Below are positions 7,946 through 16,790 of a stretch of 64,000 bases of DNA, one piece after another. Position 1 is the stretch's first letter. Each line of letters opens with the position of its first letter. The translations under genes were made by a program, and so were the position numbers. The notes under the pieces are model-generated. The model ran no database searches, had not been told where the DNA came from, and was given only the letters and a program-made list of their open reading frames with translations. The stretch is taken from assembly GCA_003533785.1 (NCBI GenBank), contig DQCR01000050.1:25295-89294 (forward strand), in the 5' to 3' direction. The DNA comes from Flavobacteriaceae bacterium (lineage in GTDB: Bacteria; Bacteroidota; Bacteroidia; Flavobacteriales; Flavobacteriaceae).

Positions 7946-9919
7946 TCAATACTTCAATACCGCTTTCATTTTACCCACCAAGCGTTGCTGTGGTAAATAA
8001 ATCTCCTCTAAGCCAGCGGCAAAAGGTACTGGAGTGTCTAAAGCCCCCAAACGTGCAACAGGTGCATCCAAATACTCGAAACAGTGTTCAGCGATCTGTG
8101 CAGCAATTTCTCCCATATAGCCTCCAAATTGACTGTCTTCTTGCAATAAGAGTACTCGATTGGTCTTTCGAACGGAAGCAAAAACGGTTTCCTGATCCCA
8201 CGGAACAAGACTATTGAGATCGATGACTTCAATTAGATTGGAGTTAAATTCTTCAGACGCTTCTAAGGCCCAATGGACTCCCAGTCCGTATGTGATAAGC
8301 GACAAAGCCTCCCCTTTTTGTCGACACAGTGCTTTGCCAAGTGGTTGCAAAATAGGTGCATCTGAGACAGGCCCTCTTGTCGTACGGTATAATTTTTTAT
8401 GTTCAAAAAATAGTACAGGATTGGGGTCGGCAATAGCCGCTAACAATAAGGCTTTGGCATCCTCAGGAAACGCAGGATAAACTACTTTGAGTCCTGGCAC
8501 TGTAGTAAACCAAGCCTCATTGGATTGAGAATGGAAAGGACCAGCATTGACTCCTCCACCACAAGGCATACGTATGACTACATCGGCCGTTTGACCCCAT
8601 CGATAGTAGGATTTGGCTAATAAATTGACTACAGCTGTAAAACCAGTAGAGACAAAATCGGCAAATTGCATTTCCACAAGAGCTTTTTTTCCCGTCAGGG
8701 CATAACCATAGGCGCACGAAATCACAACTGATTCACAAAGAGGGGTGTTTCGCACCCGTTTTTGACCGTATTTAGCAAACAAGCCGTCAGAGACCTTAAA
8801 GACACCCCCGTAGGCTCCTATATCCTGCCCCATAAATATCAAATCTGGGTTTTGAGCAAAAGCTTGATCCAAACCTAATTGCAGTGCATCAACAAAGCGT
8901 TTTTCAGTTTTATTGGAAATATTATTAAGTTGTTTATCAACACTTTGGTAGACACTACCTAATTCACTACTTTCATTTGACTCAATCTCACTTTCAGCCT
9001 TGGCTTGATTCCATTCTTGTTGAATTTCCAGGTCGATGATCGACGTGATTTCTTCTTTTTTTGTTTCGGAAAGAATCGCTGATTTTAATAAATAATTTTC
9101 GTAATTCTTTACTGGGTCCTTGCTTTTCCATTTTTTTTGTAGGGATTTGGGTACATATGCAGTACCACTAGCTTCTTCGTGGCCGCGCTGTCGAAAGGTT
9201 TTAAACTCAATTAAAACCGGACGTGGGTTTTGTCGCATTTCGTTTGCGAGCTTATTTACGGTATGATACACCTCCAAGATGTTGTTACCATTCACCACAT
9301 AGGATTCCATAGCATATCCCGCACCTCGTTCGGCCAAGTCTTTGACCGCATATTGTTCCTGAGAAGGTGTTGAGAGTCCATATCCGTTATTTTCAATACA
9401 AAATAGAACGGGTAGCTGCCACACGGAAGCCAGATTCAAGGCTTCGTGGAAATCGCCCTCGCTTGTCCCTCCTTCGCCAGAAAATACAGCACATAGTTTT
9501 GGTTCACCCATCTGTTTGTGAGAGAGCGCAAGACCACAGGCAACACCCAATTGAGGGCCTAAATGCGAAATCATACCAACTATATGATGTTCTTGGGTAC
9601 CAAAATGAAAACTACGATCTCGGCCTTGAGTAAAACCACTCCTCTTCCCTTGCCATTGCCCAAAAAGGCGGTGCAGTGGAATGTCACGAGAGGTGAAGAC
9701 ACCTAAATTGCGATGCAGTGGTAAAATGTATTCGTCTTTCTCTAACGCTTCTGTGACCCCAACAGCAATGGCTTCTTGTCCAATGCCTGAAAACCATTTA
9801 CTGATTTGCCCCTGTCGGAGTAAGAGTAGCATTTTTTCTTCTATCCTTCTAGGGAGAAGCAAAGCGCGGTATAGGGCTAAGAGTTTTTTTTCAGTTATTT
9901 TTTTTTTGGCGAAGCGCAT
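7946..9919 (-). CDS. 2-oxoacid dehydrogenase E1, fused alpha and beta subunits (copy 1)
   Basis: 657 residues. The N-terminal half is an E1-alpha: GIGQEAIAVGVTEAL, then the ThDP-binding segment from FSGEGGTSEGDFHEALNLAS to ENNGYGLST. The C-terminal half is an E1-beta: ALQLGLDQAFAQNPDLIFMGQDIGAYGGVFK, transketolase C-domain with RVLLLQEDSQFGGYMGEIAAQI. It decarboxylates a 2-oxoacid (branched-chain keto acid or pyruvate-like) and acylates a lipoyl E2. No E2 or E3 gene is adjacent. A linker rich in Glu and Ser joins the halves near residues 290-325. A second, longer fusion lies at 29627-32029. Cytoplasmic. Confidence 0.9.
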   Translation of the reverse strand: MRFAKKKITEKKLLALYRALLLPRRIEEKMLLLLRQGQISKWFSGIGQEAIAVGVTEALEKDEYILPLHRNLGVFTSRDIPLHRLFGQWQGKRSGFTQGRDRSFHFGTQEHHIVGMISHLGPQLGVACGLALSHKQMGEPKLCAVFSGEGGTSEGDFHEALNLASVWQLPVLFCIENNGYGLSTPSQEQYAVKDLAERGAGYAMESYVVNGNNILEVYHTVNKLANEMRQNPRPVLIEFKTFRQRGHEEASGTAYVPKSLQKKWKSKDPVKNYENYLLKSAILSETKKEEITSIIDLEIQQEWNQAKAESEIESNESSELGSVYQSVDKQLNNISNKTEKRFVDALQLGLDQAFAQNPDLIFMGQDIGAYGGVFKVSDGLFAKYGQKRVRNTPLCESVVISCAYGYALTGKKALVEMQFADFVSTGFTAVVNLLAKSYYRWGQTADVVIRMPCGGGVNAGPFHSQSNEAWFTTVPGLKVVYPAFPEDAKALLLAAIADPNPVLFFEHKKLYRTTRGPVSDAPILQPLGKALCRQKGEALSLITYGLGVHWALEASEEFNSNLIEVIDLNSLVPWDQETVFASVRKTNRVLLLQEDSQFGGYMGEIAAQIAEHCFEYLDAPVARLGALDTPVPFAAGLEEIYLPQQRLVGKMKAVLKY

Positions 9920-9976
9920 AAATCTAATATAGTAAAATGACGGCTGGAGTTTTGTATTTTTATAAGGTAAAAGAGT

Positions 9977-10321
9977 ATGGAAAATAAAAAACTAAATAGT
10001 TTTGAAGCCTTGCGCAAAATCCAATTTGACAATTTGGCTCCAGATCCTGTAAACTATCAGGAACCGGAAAAAAAACCAGAAAAGCAGTACTTAGAAGCCC
10101 ATTTCAGCAATAAAGCACGTGCTGGTAAAACGGTCACTCTTATTAAAGGCTTTAAAGGAGATGGTGCTTTACTAAAGGCCTTAGCCAAAGAATTGAAAAA
10201 ACATGTGGGAACGGGAGGTACGGTCAAAAACGGGGAAATAATCATTCAGGGAAATTATCGCGATGCACTAATGGAAAAGCTAAGAGCGATGGGTCACGAG
10301 GTCAAGCGTGTGGGTGGCTGA
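9977..10321 (+). CDS. yciH: SUI1/YciH-family translation initiation factor-like protein
   Basis: 114 residues. The C-terminal ~75 residues form a SUI1 (eIF1-like) domain: VTLIKGFKGDGALLKALAKE, then a Gly-rich GTGGTVKNGEIIIQG turn, and a final R-A-M-G-H-E-V-K. The N-terminal ~40 residues are a charged, low-complexity tail. Bacterial members bind the ribosomal P-site region and can affect initiation fidelity; the role in Bacteroidota is unclear. Its TGA ends at 10321 and the convergent ung stop begins at 10322. Confidence 0.9.
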   Translation: MENKKLNSFEALRKIQFDNLAPDPVNYQEPEKKPEKQYLEAHFSNKARAGKTVTLIKGFKGDGALLKALAKELKKHVGTGGTVKNGEIIIQGNYRDALMEKLRAMGHEVKRVGG

Positions 10322-10987
10322 TTACCATTCGATGGGAACATGACCTCTAGATAATAAGTAAGCATTACATTGGCTAAAGTGACGATTTCCAAACCAAAAG
10401 CCTCGATTGGCACTCAAAGGAGAAGGATGACCACTACTTAAAATTAAGTGTTTCTGGGCGTCGATCAATGGTATTTTTTTCTTGGCATAGCCGCCCCATA
10501 GTAAAAATACAAGTCCCTTTTTTTCCTCAGAAAGCTTTTGAATTACAGAGTCTGTAAACCTCTCCCAGCCTTTTCCCTGATGACTCCCTGCTTGATGAGC
10601 ACGAACGGTGAGAGTGGCATTTAACAAGAGGACTCCCTGTTGCGCCCAAGCTGTCAAATCTCCATTTTGAGGATAATTCTTTCCAATATCTGTTTCTAAT
10701 TCTTTAAAAATATTAATCAAAGAAGGTGGATGGGGTATCCCATCAGGAACAGAAAAGCAGAGTCCATGGGCTTGTCCTGCTCCGTGATAGGGGTCTTGTC
10801 CCAACACAACTACCTGTACCTTTTCCCAAGGGCAAAGATCAAAAGCAGCAAAAATTTGTTTTCCAGGGGGATAACAAGCGTTGGAATTATAATCCTGCCG
10901 AACAAATTGAATGAGTGCATGAAATTCAGATGATTTAAAGATGTCATGAAATACTTTTTCCCAACTGGGATGAATCCGTACAGGCAT
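10322..10987 (-). CDS. ung: Uracil-DNA glycosylase (family 1)
   Basis: 221 residues, full length for Ung. Seen: the catalytic water-activating motif G-Q-D-P-Y-H-G, LCFSVP, the uracil-recognition segment LLLNATLTV, and the DNA-intercalation loop H-P-S-P-L-S. It removes uracil from DNA to start base-excision repair. It is divergent from mutS2, another DNA-repair type gene, with 69 bp between the start codons. Confidence 0.97.
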   Translation of the reverse strand: MPVRIHPSWEKVFHDIFKSSEFHALIQFVRQDYNSNACYPPGKQIFAAFDLCPWEKVQVVVLGQDPYHGAGQAHGLCFSVPDGIPHPPSLINIFKELETDIGKNYPQNGDLTAWAQQGVLLLNATLTVRAHQAGSHQGKGWERFTDSVIQKLSEEKKGLVFLLWGGYAKKKIPLIDAQKHLILSSGHPSPLSANRGFWFGNRHFSQCNAYLLSRGHVPIEW

Positions 10988-10994
10988 ATTTCGT

Positions 10995-11002
10995 TATTTT
11001 TG
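10995..11002 (+). promoter_or_regulatory. -7 promoter box TATTTTTG upstream of mutS2
   Basis: Exact TAnnTTTG match in the ung/mutS2 divergent region, 54 nt before the mutS2 ATG. This is a long leader compared with other genes here. Confidence 0.45.
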
Positions 11003-11056
11003 CGAGGCTAAGGTATGAAATGAGCAATGAGATTGGAGTGACCTCCTAATGAAATA

Positions 11057-13225
11057 ATGACAAAGCAAAAGGCATACATCCCGAAAAAGACGCTGGAGGA
11101 TCTAGAGTATCATGAGGTTCTTTCTCAAGTAGCGGTGTTTGCCATTACAGAATTGGGTGCCCAGGCTTGTCTGGCGACTCAACCCCTACCCGACAGTCCC
11201 GAATTGCATCAGCAATTACAGGCCGTATTTGAATTTCACGCTTCTTTCGAGAACGATAACCGTATCCCCAATCACGGTTTTGAAGACTTAAGCACCTCCA
11301 TTAAGATGCTCCAAATTGAAAACAGTGTTTTGGAAATACAAGCTTTTAGAGCTATTGGAGCAAGCTCCGAGACGGTGAATACCCTATTAAATTTTTTTAA
11401 AAAATTCAAGGCCTATTATCCTACTCTTTTCGATTGGGGAAAAGAGATGGCTGTGAATAAGGAAATCAAAAAAGAAGTCGATCATGTAATTGATCGTTTT
11501 GGAGAGGTGCGCAACAATGCATCAGAAGACCTATCGCGAATTCGAAAGCAAATTCATCAACTAAAAGGTCGCATTGGGCAGAGCTTCAACAAAGCGCTCA
11601 GTCATTACACACAGCAAGATTATTTGGACGATATCCGAGAATCTGTATTGGATAACAAACGCGTTCTTGCCGTTAAGGCAATGTACCGGCGTAAGGTTAA
11701 AGGAACCATCATGGGTAGCTCCAAGACAGGAAGTATCGTCTTTATGGAACCTGAAACAACAGCGCAATTAACAAGGGAATTACAAAACCTCTTATATGAA
11801 GAGACAGAGGAAATTAAAAAAATACTCAGTCAACTTACCAATTACCTCCGCCCTCATACTGACTTGATACGTCAATATCAAAACTATTTGCTTCAATTGG
11901 ATGTAGTGTATGCCAAGGCCTGTTATGCACAAGACATTAACGGCATATTGCCCAAAATCACTGATACACAAGAAATCGAATACGGGCAGGCCTATCATCC
12001 CTTGCTGTGGAAAACTCATCAAACAGAAAAAAAGAAAACCTATCCTCAAGACATCCAGTTGCATCCTGGCAAGCGAATCGTTGTGATATCCGGGCCCAAT
12101 GCTGGGGGGAAGAGTATCACATTAAAAACAGTAGGACTCTTGCAGTTAATGCTGCAAAGTGGATTATTAATTCCAGTCCATGAACGTAGCAGAGCTACTC
12201 TATTCAACACAATCCTCACAGATATTGGCGACAACCAGTCTATTGAAAACCACTTAAGTACTTACTCTTATCGATTGAAGAACATGAAGGTTTTTCTTAA
12301 GAAATGTAATAACAAAACATTGTTTTTAATTGATGAATTTGGAACGGGTTCCGATCCCGAATTAGGGGGAGCACTCGCAGAAGTAATTTTAGAAGATTTT
12401 TATGAACGTCATGCCTTAGGATTAATCACCACCCACTATTCCAACTTAAAATTATTGGCCAATGAGCTTCCAGCCATGCAAAATGCCAATATGCAATTTG
12501 ATAATAAAACCCTAGAGCCTATATTTAAACTAATCACTGGAGAAGCAGGGAGTTCGTTTACTTTTGAAGTGGCCCAAAAAAACGGTTTGCCCTACAGCCT
12601 AATCAATCGGGCTAAAAAGAAAATTGAACGAGGTAAGGTTCGTTTTGATGCTACGATTGCTAAACTGCAAAAAGAACGCAGTCAAATGGCTAAAACAGGG
12701 CAGTCTTTAAAGGAAAAGGAAAGCAAGGCACAAGTAGAATCAGAAAAGCTAGCGGCCCTGAATGAAAAAGTAAAATCCAAATTGACCAGCTATCAAGAGC
12801 TTTACGACCACAACCAACGCATGATTGTTCTTGGCAATCGTTTAAATAATTTAGCAGAACGTTATTTCACCAATAATAAAAAGCGCCCGCTAATTGCAGA
12901 GCTGCTTCGATTGGTAGAAACAGAAAATTCCAAGCGAAAAAAGAAGTCCTCGGCCTTGGCAAAAAAAGAGAAATCAGAAAAAAAGAAAGTCGACCTGGAA
13001 GTGCAACAAAAAATGGTTGCAATACGAAAAGAGAAGAAAAAAAAGAAGTTGAGCCCTCCCCCTCAACCTAAAGTCAAAGTAGTTTTTAAAGTGGGTGATA
13101 AAGTTCGTATTATAGACAGCAAGTCTATTGGCACTTTGGACGTGATTGAAAAGAAAAAGGGTATCGTAAATTACGGTCTTTTCACAACACAAGTCAATTT
13201 AGAGCAATTAGAACTCGCTCCATGA
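11057..13225 (+). CDS. mutS2: MutS2-type ATPase lacking an Smr nuclease domain
   Basis: 722 residues. The MutS core and lever region are followed by an ATPase domain: Walker A S-G-P-N-A-G-G-K-S, the DNQSIENHLSTYSYR stretch, Walker B LFLIDEFGTGSDP and a TTHYSNLK switch. Then comes a long coiled coil (about 530-640) with a very Lys-rich tract and a C-terminal KOW-like domain (FKVGDKVRIIDSKSIGT). Canonical MutS2 is about 780 residues and ends in an Smr endonuclease domain, which is absent here. Relatives act on recombination intermediates or collided ribosomes. It overlaps the next gene by 4 nt. Confidence 0.9.
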   Translation: MTKQKAYIPKKTLEDLEYHEVLSQVAVFAITELGAQACLATQPLPDSPELHQQLQAVFEFHASFENDNRIPNHGFEDLSTSIKMLQIENSVLEIQAFRAIGASSETVNTLLNFFKKFKAYYPTLFDWGKEMAVNKEIKKEVDHVIDRFGEVRNNASEDLSRIRKQIHQLKGRIGQSFNKALSHYTQQDYLDDIRESVLDNKRVLAVKAMYRRKVKGTIMGSSKTGSIVFMEPETTAQLTRELQNLLYEETEEIKKILSQLTNYLRPHTDLIRQYQNYLLQLDVVYAKACYAQDINGILPKITDTQEIEYGQAYHPLLWKTHQTEKKKTYPQDIQLHPGKRIVVISGPNAGGKSITLKTVGLLQLMLQSGLLIPVHERSRATLFNTILTDIGDNQSIENHLSTYSYRLKNMKVFLKKCNNKTLFLIDEFGTGSDPELGGALAEVILEDFYERHALGLITTHYSNLKLLANELPAMQNANMQFDNKTLEPIFKLITGEAGSSFTFEVAQKNGLPYSLINRAKKKIERGKVRFDATIAKLQKERSQMAKTGQSLKEKESKAQVESEKLAALNEKVKSKLTSYQELYDHNQRMIVLGNRLNNLAERYFTNNKKRPLIAELLRLVETENSKRKKKSSALAKKEKSEKKKVDLEVQQKMVAIRKEKKKKKLSPPPQPKVKVVFKVGDKVRIIDSKSIGTLDVIEKKKGIVNYGLFTTQVNLEQLELAP

Positions 13226-13626
13226 GTCCTGAAAATTCCTATCTGATTTTTTTCGATGGACACTGTGTTCTGTGTCACTTTTGGGTTCGTCAAGTGCTGA
13301 AATACGACCGAAAGAAAATCTTCTACTTTGCCGATTTGGAAGGCCCCACGGCAAAACGCTTTTTAGAGGATCGGAACCTGTCATCTACCGATTCCATTGT
13401 GCTCTGGAAAAAAGGAGAGGCCTATTGGTTGCGCTCCGAAGCAGTTTTTCGAATTGCCAAAGAATTGAATGGTGTTTTTTATTGGCTAGCCCTTTTTCGA
13501 TTTTTACCAACCTTCCTTACCGATGTGGTTTACCTTCTTATTGCTAGGCAAAGAAAACGCTGGTTTGGCTCTTTTGCAGCATGTCCTCCCCCTCCTATTG
13601 GTTTTATGGAAAGGTTTTTATCCTAA
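13222..13626 (+). CDS. DCC-family thiol-disulfide oxidoreductase-like protein (DUF393)
   Basis: 134 residues. Starts with the DCC signature F-F-D-G-H-C-V-L-C (a D-G-x-C-x-x-C motif), then FADLEG and a D-S-I-V-L-W segment, and two C-terminal hydrophobic stretches around YWLALFRFLPTFL. DCC proteins are predicted thioredoxin-fold redox proteins; the function is not established. It overlaps the mutS2 stop by ATGA, so the genes are translationally coupled. Confidence 0.9.
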   Translation: MSPENSYLIFFDGHCVLCHFWVRQVLKYDRKKIFYFADLEGPTAKRFLEDRNLSSTDSIVLWKKGEAYWLRSEAVFRIAKELNGVFYWLALFRFLPTFLTDVVYLLIARQRKRWFGSFAACPPPPIGFMERFLS

Positions 13627-13637
13627 CTCCAGTTCGT

Positions 13638-13655
13638 TATATTACTAGTGATATA
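13638..13655. repeat. 18-bp near-palindrome centred on ACTAGT
   Basis: TATATTACTAGTGATATA is a palindrome except for one T/G pair on each side of the centre. It lies in the 173-bp gap between the DCC gene and a lipoprotein gene. It may be an operator or chance; there is no loop or U tract, so it is not a terminator. Confidence 0.35.
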
Positions 13656-13799
13656 GAGCCTATTCACTTTTGTATACTGTGTGTTTTTCCAAAAAAGACA
13701 GAATAATAGCCAAAAAATACGCATCTATTGCCAATTGAAACTTTGCACTTGAGTAAAATTGGGTAAGCGACTACTTTAGTCCTACCCAAAATTACTATT

Positions 13800-14264
13800 A
13801 TGCGACTATTACTTATTTTTTTGATTGCCCTTCCTAGTATTCAATGCAGCAAAGAACCCCTTTATGAGCCAGTCGAAAAACAATATTTTGATTTCGAGCT
13901 ACAAACAAGCCATTACTATCAAATTCGAAGAGGAACTTTTCAAGTTCGCTTGATAGAGATTATTAGCGATGGAGTAAGCAAATCCAGTGTCATACAAATA
14001 GCTAACGATTCCTTTTTTGCAAACAAGCTTCCATTTAAGGGTTCCTTCTCGTTTACCCAAGCGGTTTGGGATTCACTAACAAAAAATAACAAAAGTTATT
14101 TTATTGATATTAAATGGGATTCCGATGGTAATGGAAGTTACTGCAATGGCGATTTAATCGTGGATTCACAATTGGAATTTCCTCAACTTAAATTAAGTGA
14201 AAAAAAGAAACGGTTCTATCTAAAAGAGAGAACACACGGGGTGCTATGCCATCCTGGTTTATAG
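13800..14264 (+). CDS. Small lipoprotein of unknown function
   Basis: 154 residues. N-terminal lipoprotein signal with lipobox L-P-S-I-Q-C (Cys16), then a mature protein rich in beta-prone residues, with DIKWDSDGNGSYCNGDLIVD near residue 100-120 and two Cys in the mature part (in SYCNG and VLCHP). No family recognised. It stands alone, with a 173-bp upstream gap, and ends 13 bp before a convergent gene. Confidence 0.72.
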   Translation: MRLLLIFLIALPSIQCSKEPLYEPVEKQYFDFELQTSHYYQIRRGTFQVRLIEIISDGVSKSSVIQIANDSFFANKLPFKGSFSFTQAVWDSLTKNNKSYFIDIKWDSDGNGSYCNGDLIVDSQLEFPQLKLSEKKKRFYLKERTHGVLCHPGL

Positions 14265-14277
14265 AATAACTGTCGTT

Positions 14278-15561
14278 TTATTTTTTTTCTAGTGGAGCGT
14301 CTTTAACCTTTCCAAGGGAGGTTCCAACCAAAAGAGACACAGCAGCATCACCTGTAACATTGACAATAGTTCTACACATGTCAAGTGGACGATCAATGGC
14401 AAAAATAAGGGCTAACCCTGCTTCTGGAATACCTGCTTGTGCCAATACAATGACTAACATCACAATCCCAGCACTGGGAACCGCCGCAGTTCCTATTGAG
14501 GCTAAGGTGGCAGTGAATATGATACCGAGTTGTGCAGATAAACTTAAATCCAGGCCAAAAGCTTGCGCAATAAATACTGCCGCTACTCCTTGATACACAC
14601 TCGTCCCATCCATATTGATTGTAGCCCCTATAGGCAAAACAAAACTAGCTACTTCCTCATCTACCCCAAGGTGCTCTTCCACTCGTTCCATCGTAACAGG
14701 TAGGGTTGCGGCGCTGGAGGAAGTAGAAAATGCTAAAAGTTGCGCTGGGGCAATCCCCTTAAAGAAAAAACTGGGACTCCGCTTGGCAAACACACGAACC
14801 AAAATGGCATACACAGCTATCATCAGTGCCAAACCCAACAGGAGTGTAATTGCATATAATGCTAGGGCTTGAAACAATTCCAAACTTGGTGCTTCTACAA
14901 CTAGGGCAGACAATAGAGCAAAAACGCCATAAGGAGCCACAAGCATGATTAGATCAATCATTTTAAGAATAACTTCATTAAAAGCATCAAAAAAACCTTT
15001 GACACTTCTTGCCTTTTCTTCTGGAATCAGAATCATTCCAATTCCAAAAAAAAGAGCAAAAAAGATAACCTGAAGCATGTTGCGATTACTTGTGGTTGCG
15101 TTAAATATATTATCAGGAACAATATCTACTAGGGCTTGAAGCGGCCCTGCTTCCTGTTGTTTAGCCGCAGCTTGTCTTTTTTCGTCAGCATCATTAGCAT
15201 AGGCTTCAACAAGTTCTTGTCGGGTGTCGGTACTTATTGACTTACCGGGTTGAATACTATTGACGAGAACCAGACCAATGCAAACGGCAATCAGTGTGGT
15301 GATTAAGTAAATTCCTATCGTTCTCCCTCCCATAGCAGAGAGCTTGGAAATGTCTTTAAGATCAGAAACACCTTTGATAAGAGAAGCCAATATTAAGGGA
15401 ATGGCAATAAGTTTAAGAAGATTGATGAAAATGGTGCCAAATGGCTTGACATAATCTCGAACAATAAGATCTCCCGATTCCACGAAGGACATAAGTAGAC
15501 CGAATAGGACGCCGAGGAACATACCAATCAATATTTTCCAATGGAGCGCTAATTTTTTCAT
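14278..15561 (-). CDS. Dicarboxylate/amino acid:cation symporter (DAACS family)
   Basis: 427 residues from ATG 15561 (MKKLALHWKIL); ATG 15576 is possible but adds an atypical MNYLR. About eight membrane helices plus two re-entrant hairpins. Family motifs are the Ser-rich hairpin S-T-S-S-S-A-A-T-L-P, the N-M-D-G-T cation/substrate site, and AAVPSAGIVML in hairpin 2. It couples Na+ or H+ entry to uptake of glutamate, aspartate or C4-dicarboxylates in the inner membrane; the exact substrate is not told by sequence. An insertion rich in Ala, Glu and Lys (DTRQELVEAYANDADEKR) sits in a periplasmic loop. Confidence 0.93.
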   Translation of the reverse strand: MKKLALHWKILIGMFLGVLFGLLMSFVESGDLIVRDYVKPFGTIFINLLKLIAIPLILASLIKGVSDLKDISKLSAMGGRTIGIYLITTLIAVCIGLVLVNSIQPGKSISTDTRQELVEAYANDADEKRQAAAKQQEAGPLQALVDIVPDNIFNATTSNRNMLQVIFFALFFGIGMILIPEEKARSVKGFFDAFNEVILKMIDLIMLVAPYGVFALLSALVVEAPSLELFQALALYAITLLLGLALMIAVYAILVRVFAKRSPSFFFKGIAPAQLLAFSTSSSAATLPVTMERVEEHLGVDEEVASFVLPIGATINMDGTSVYQGVAAVFIAQAFGLDLSLSAQLGIIFTATLASIGTAAVPSAGIVMLVIVLAQAGIPEAGLALIFAIDRPLDMCRTIVNVTGDAAVSLLVGTSLGKVKDAPLEKK

Positions 15562-15607
15562 ACGGAGGTAATTCAATTTGGTGATAAGTAAAATACGGAT
15601 AAATAAA

Positions 15608-16672
15608 TTAAAGCCGAGTACTTCGATTAAGAAGTGTAAAGTCAGCCAAAACTAAAGCTGCCATGGCTTCAACAATTGGAACAGCTCTCGGTACTACACA
15701 GGGATCGTGTCTACCCTTTCCTTGCATTTCCACCATTTCTCCTTTTTTATTGAGTGTGGTTTGCGTTTGCATTATGGTAGCTACCGGCTTAAAAGCTACT
15801 TTAAAGTTGATGTCCATACCGTTAGAAATTCCTCCTTGTATCCCTCCAGAATGGTTGGTTTGAGTACTTCCATCTGGGTTAAAAAGATCGTTGTGTTCGC
15901 TGCCTTTTAGCTTTGCACCACCAAAACCACTGCCGTATTCAAATCCTTTTACCGCATTGATGGAAAGCATGGCTTTACCCAACTGAGCATGTAACTTATC
16001 AAAAACAGGCTCACCTAATCCTATGGGCACATTTGTGATCACACAACTGACAACACCGCCCACCGTATTACCTTCTTTTCTAATCTCACGAATATAGGCT
16101 TCCATTTCTTCTGCTTTTTGCGAGTCGGGGCAGCGCACAGGATTCTTTTCTATGAGGGTGAAATCAACTTCCTTATTGTCGTCCGACATCGCAATAGGGC
16201 CCACAGCAGAAACATAGGCTTGAATACGAATCGGTTGGAGCATCTGTTTGGCAATAGCCCCTGCAACCACTCGACTGGCCGTTTCACGAGCTGAACTTCT
16301 TCCTCCACCTCGATAGTCCCTTATACCGTATTTTTCATCATATACCCGATCGGCATGAGAAGGGCGATAACTATCCTTAATATGTGAGTAATCTTTAGAT
16401 TTTTGGTTCGTATTGTGAATTGCAAAACCGATAGGTGTTCCCGTTGTTTTACCCTCAAAAATTCCAGAAAAGAAAACAACCTCGTCTGGTTCCTTACGTT
16501 GAGTAACCAATGAGGATTGCCCCGGTTTTCTTCGATTCAAGTCATTCTGAATGGCATCCATATCGAATTCAATACCTGATGGGCATCCATCGATTACACC
16601 ACCAATTGCAGGGCCATGTGACTCTCCAAACGAGGTAATACGAAACAACTGTCCAAATGAATTTCCCGCCAT
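15608..16672 (-). CDS. aroC: Chorismate synthase
   Basis: 354 residues from ATG 16672 ([20 protein letters not shown], the family N-terminus). Also seen: the [18 protein letters not shown] segment and the C-terminal [12 protein letters not shown]. It converts EPSP to chorismate with reduced FMN, the last step of the shikimate pathway. The frame extends to 16702, but the extra residues are not part of the family and the promoter box overlaps them. No other aro gene is adjacent. Confidence 0.97.
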   Translation of the reverse strand: MAGNSFGQLFRITSFGESHGPAIGGVIDGCPSGIEFDMDAIQNDLNRRKPGQSSLVTQRKEPDEVVFFSGIFEGKTTGTPIGFAIHNTNQKSKDYSHIKDSYRPSHADRVYDEKYGIRDYRGGGRSSARETASRVVAGAIAKQMLQPIRIQAYVSAVGPIAMSDDNKEVDFTLIEKNPVRCPDSQKAEEMEAYIREIRKEGNTVGGVVSCVITNVPIGLGEPVFDKLHAQLGKAMLSINAVKGFEYGSGFGGAKLKGSEHNDLFNPDGSTQTNHSGGIQGGISNGMDINFKVAFKPVATIMQTQTTLNKKGEMVEMQGKGRHDPCVVPRAVPIVEAMAALVLADFTLLNRSTRL

Positions 16673-16681
16673 AATCGAATG

Positions 16682-16689
16682 CAAATATA
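16682..16689 (-). promoter_or_regulatory. -7 promoter box TATATTTG of aroC
   Basis: Exact minus-strand TAnnTTTG match 9 nt before the aroC ATG at 16672; the predicted leader is about 5 nt. Confidence 0.6.
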
Positions 16690-16790
16690 CAGTAAACCAC
16701 ATTCAAAAATTAACATTTTAATAGGCATTCTTGTGGGTGTTGACGAGACGGTTTCGAAATGAAATTGCGTATTTTTACCAAAAGTATTCT

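Noticed and set aside
13638-13655. Terminator after the DCC gene
   Set aside because: The near-palindrome has no loop, is AT-rich and is not followed by a T tract.
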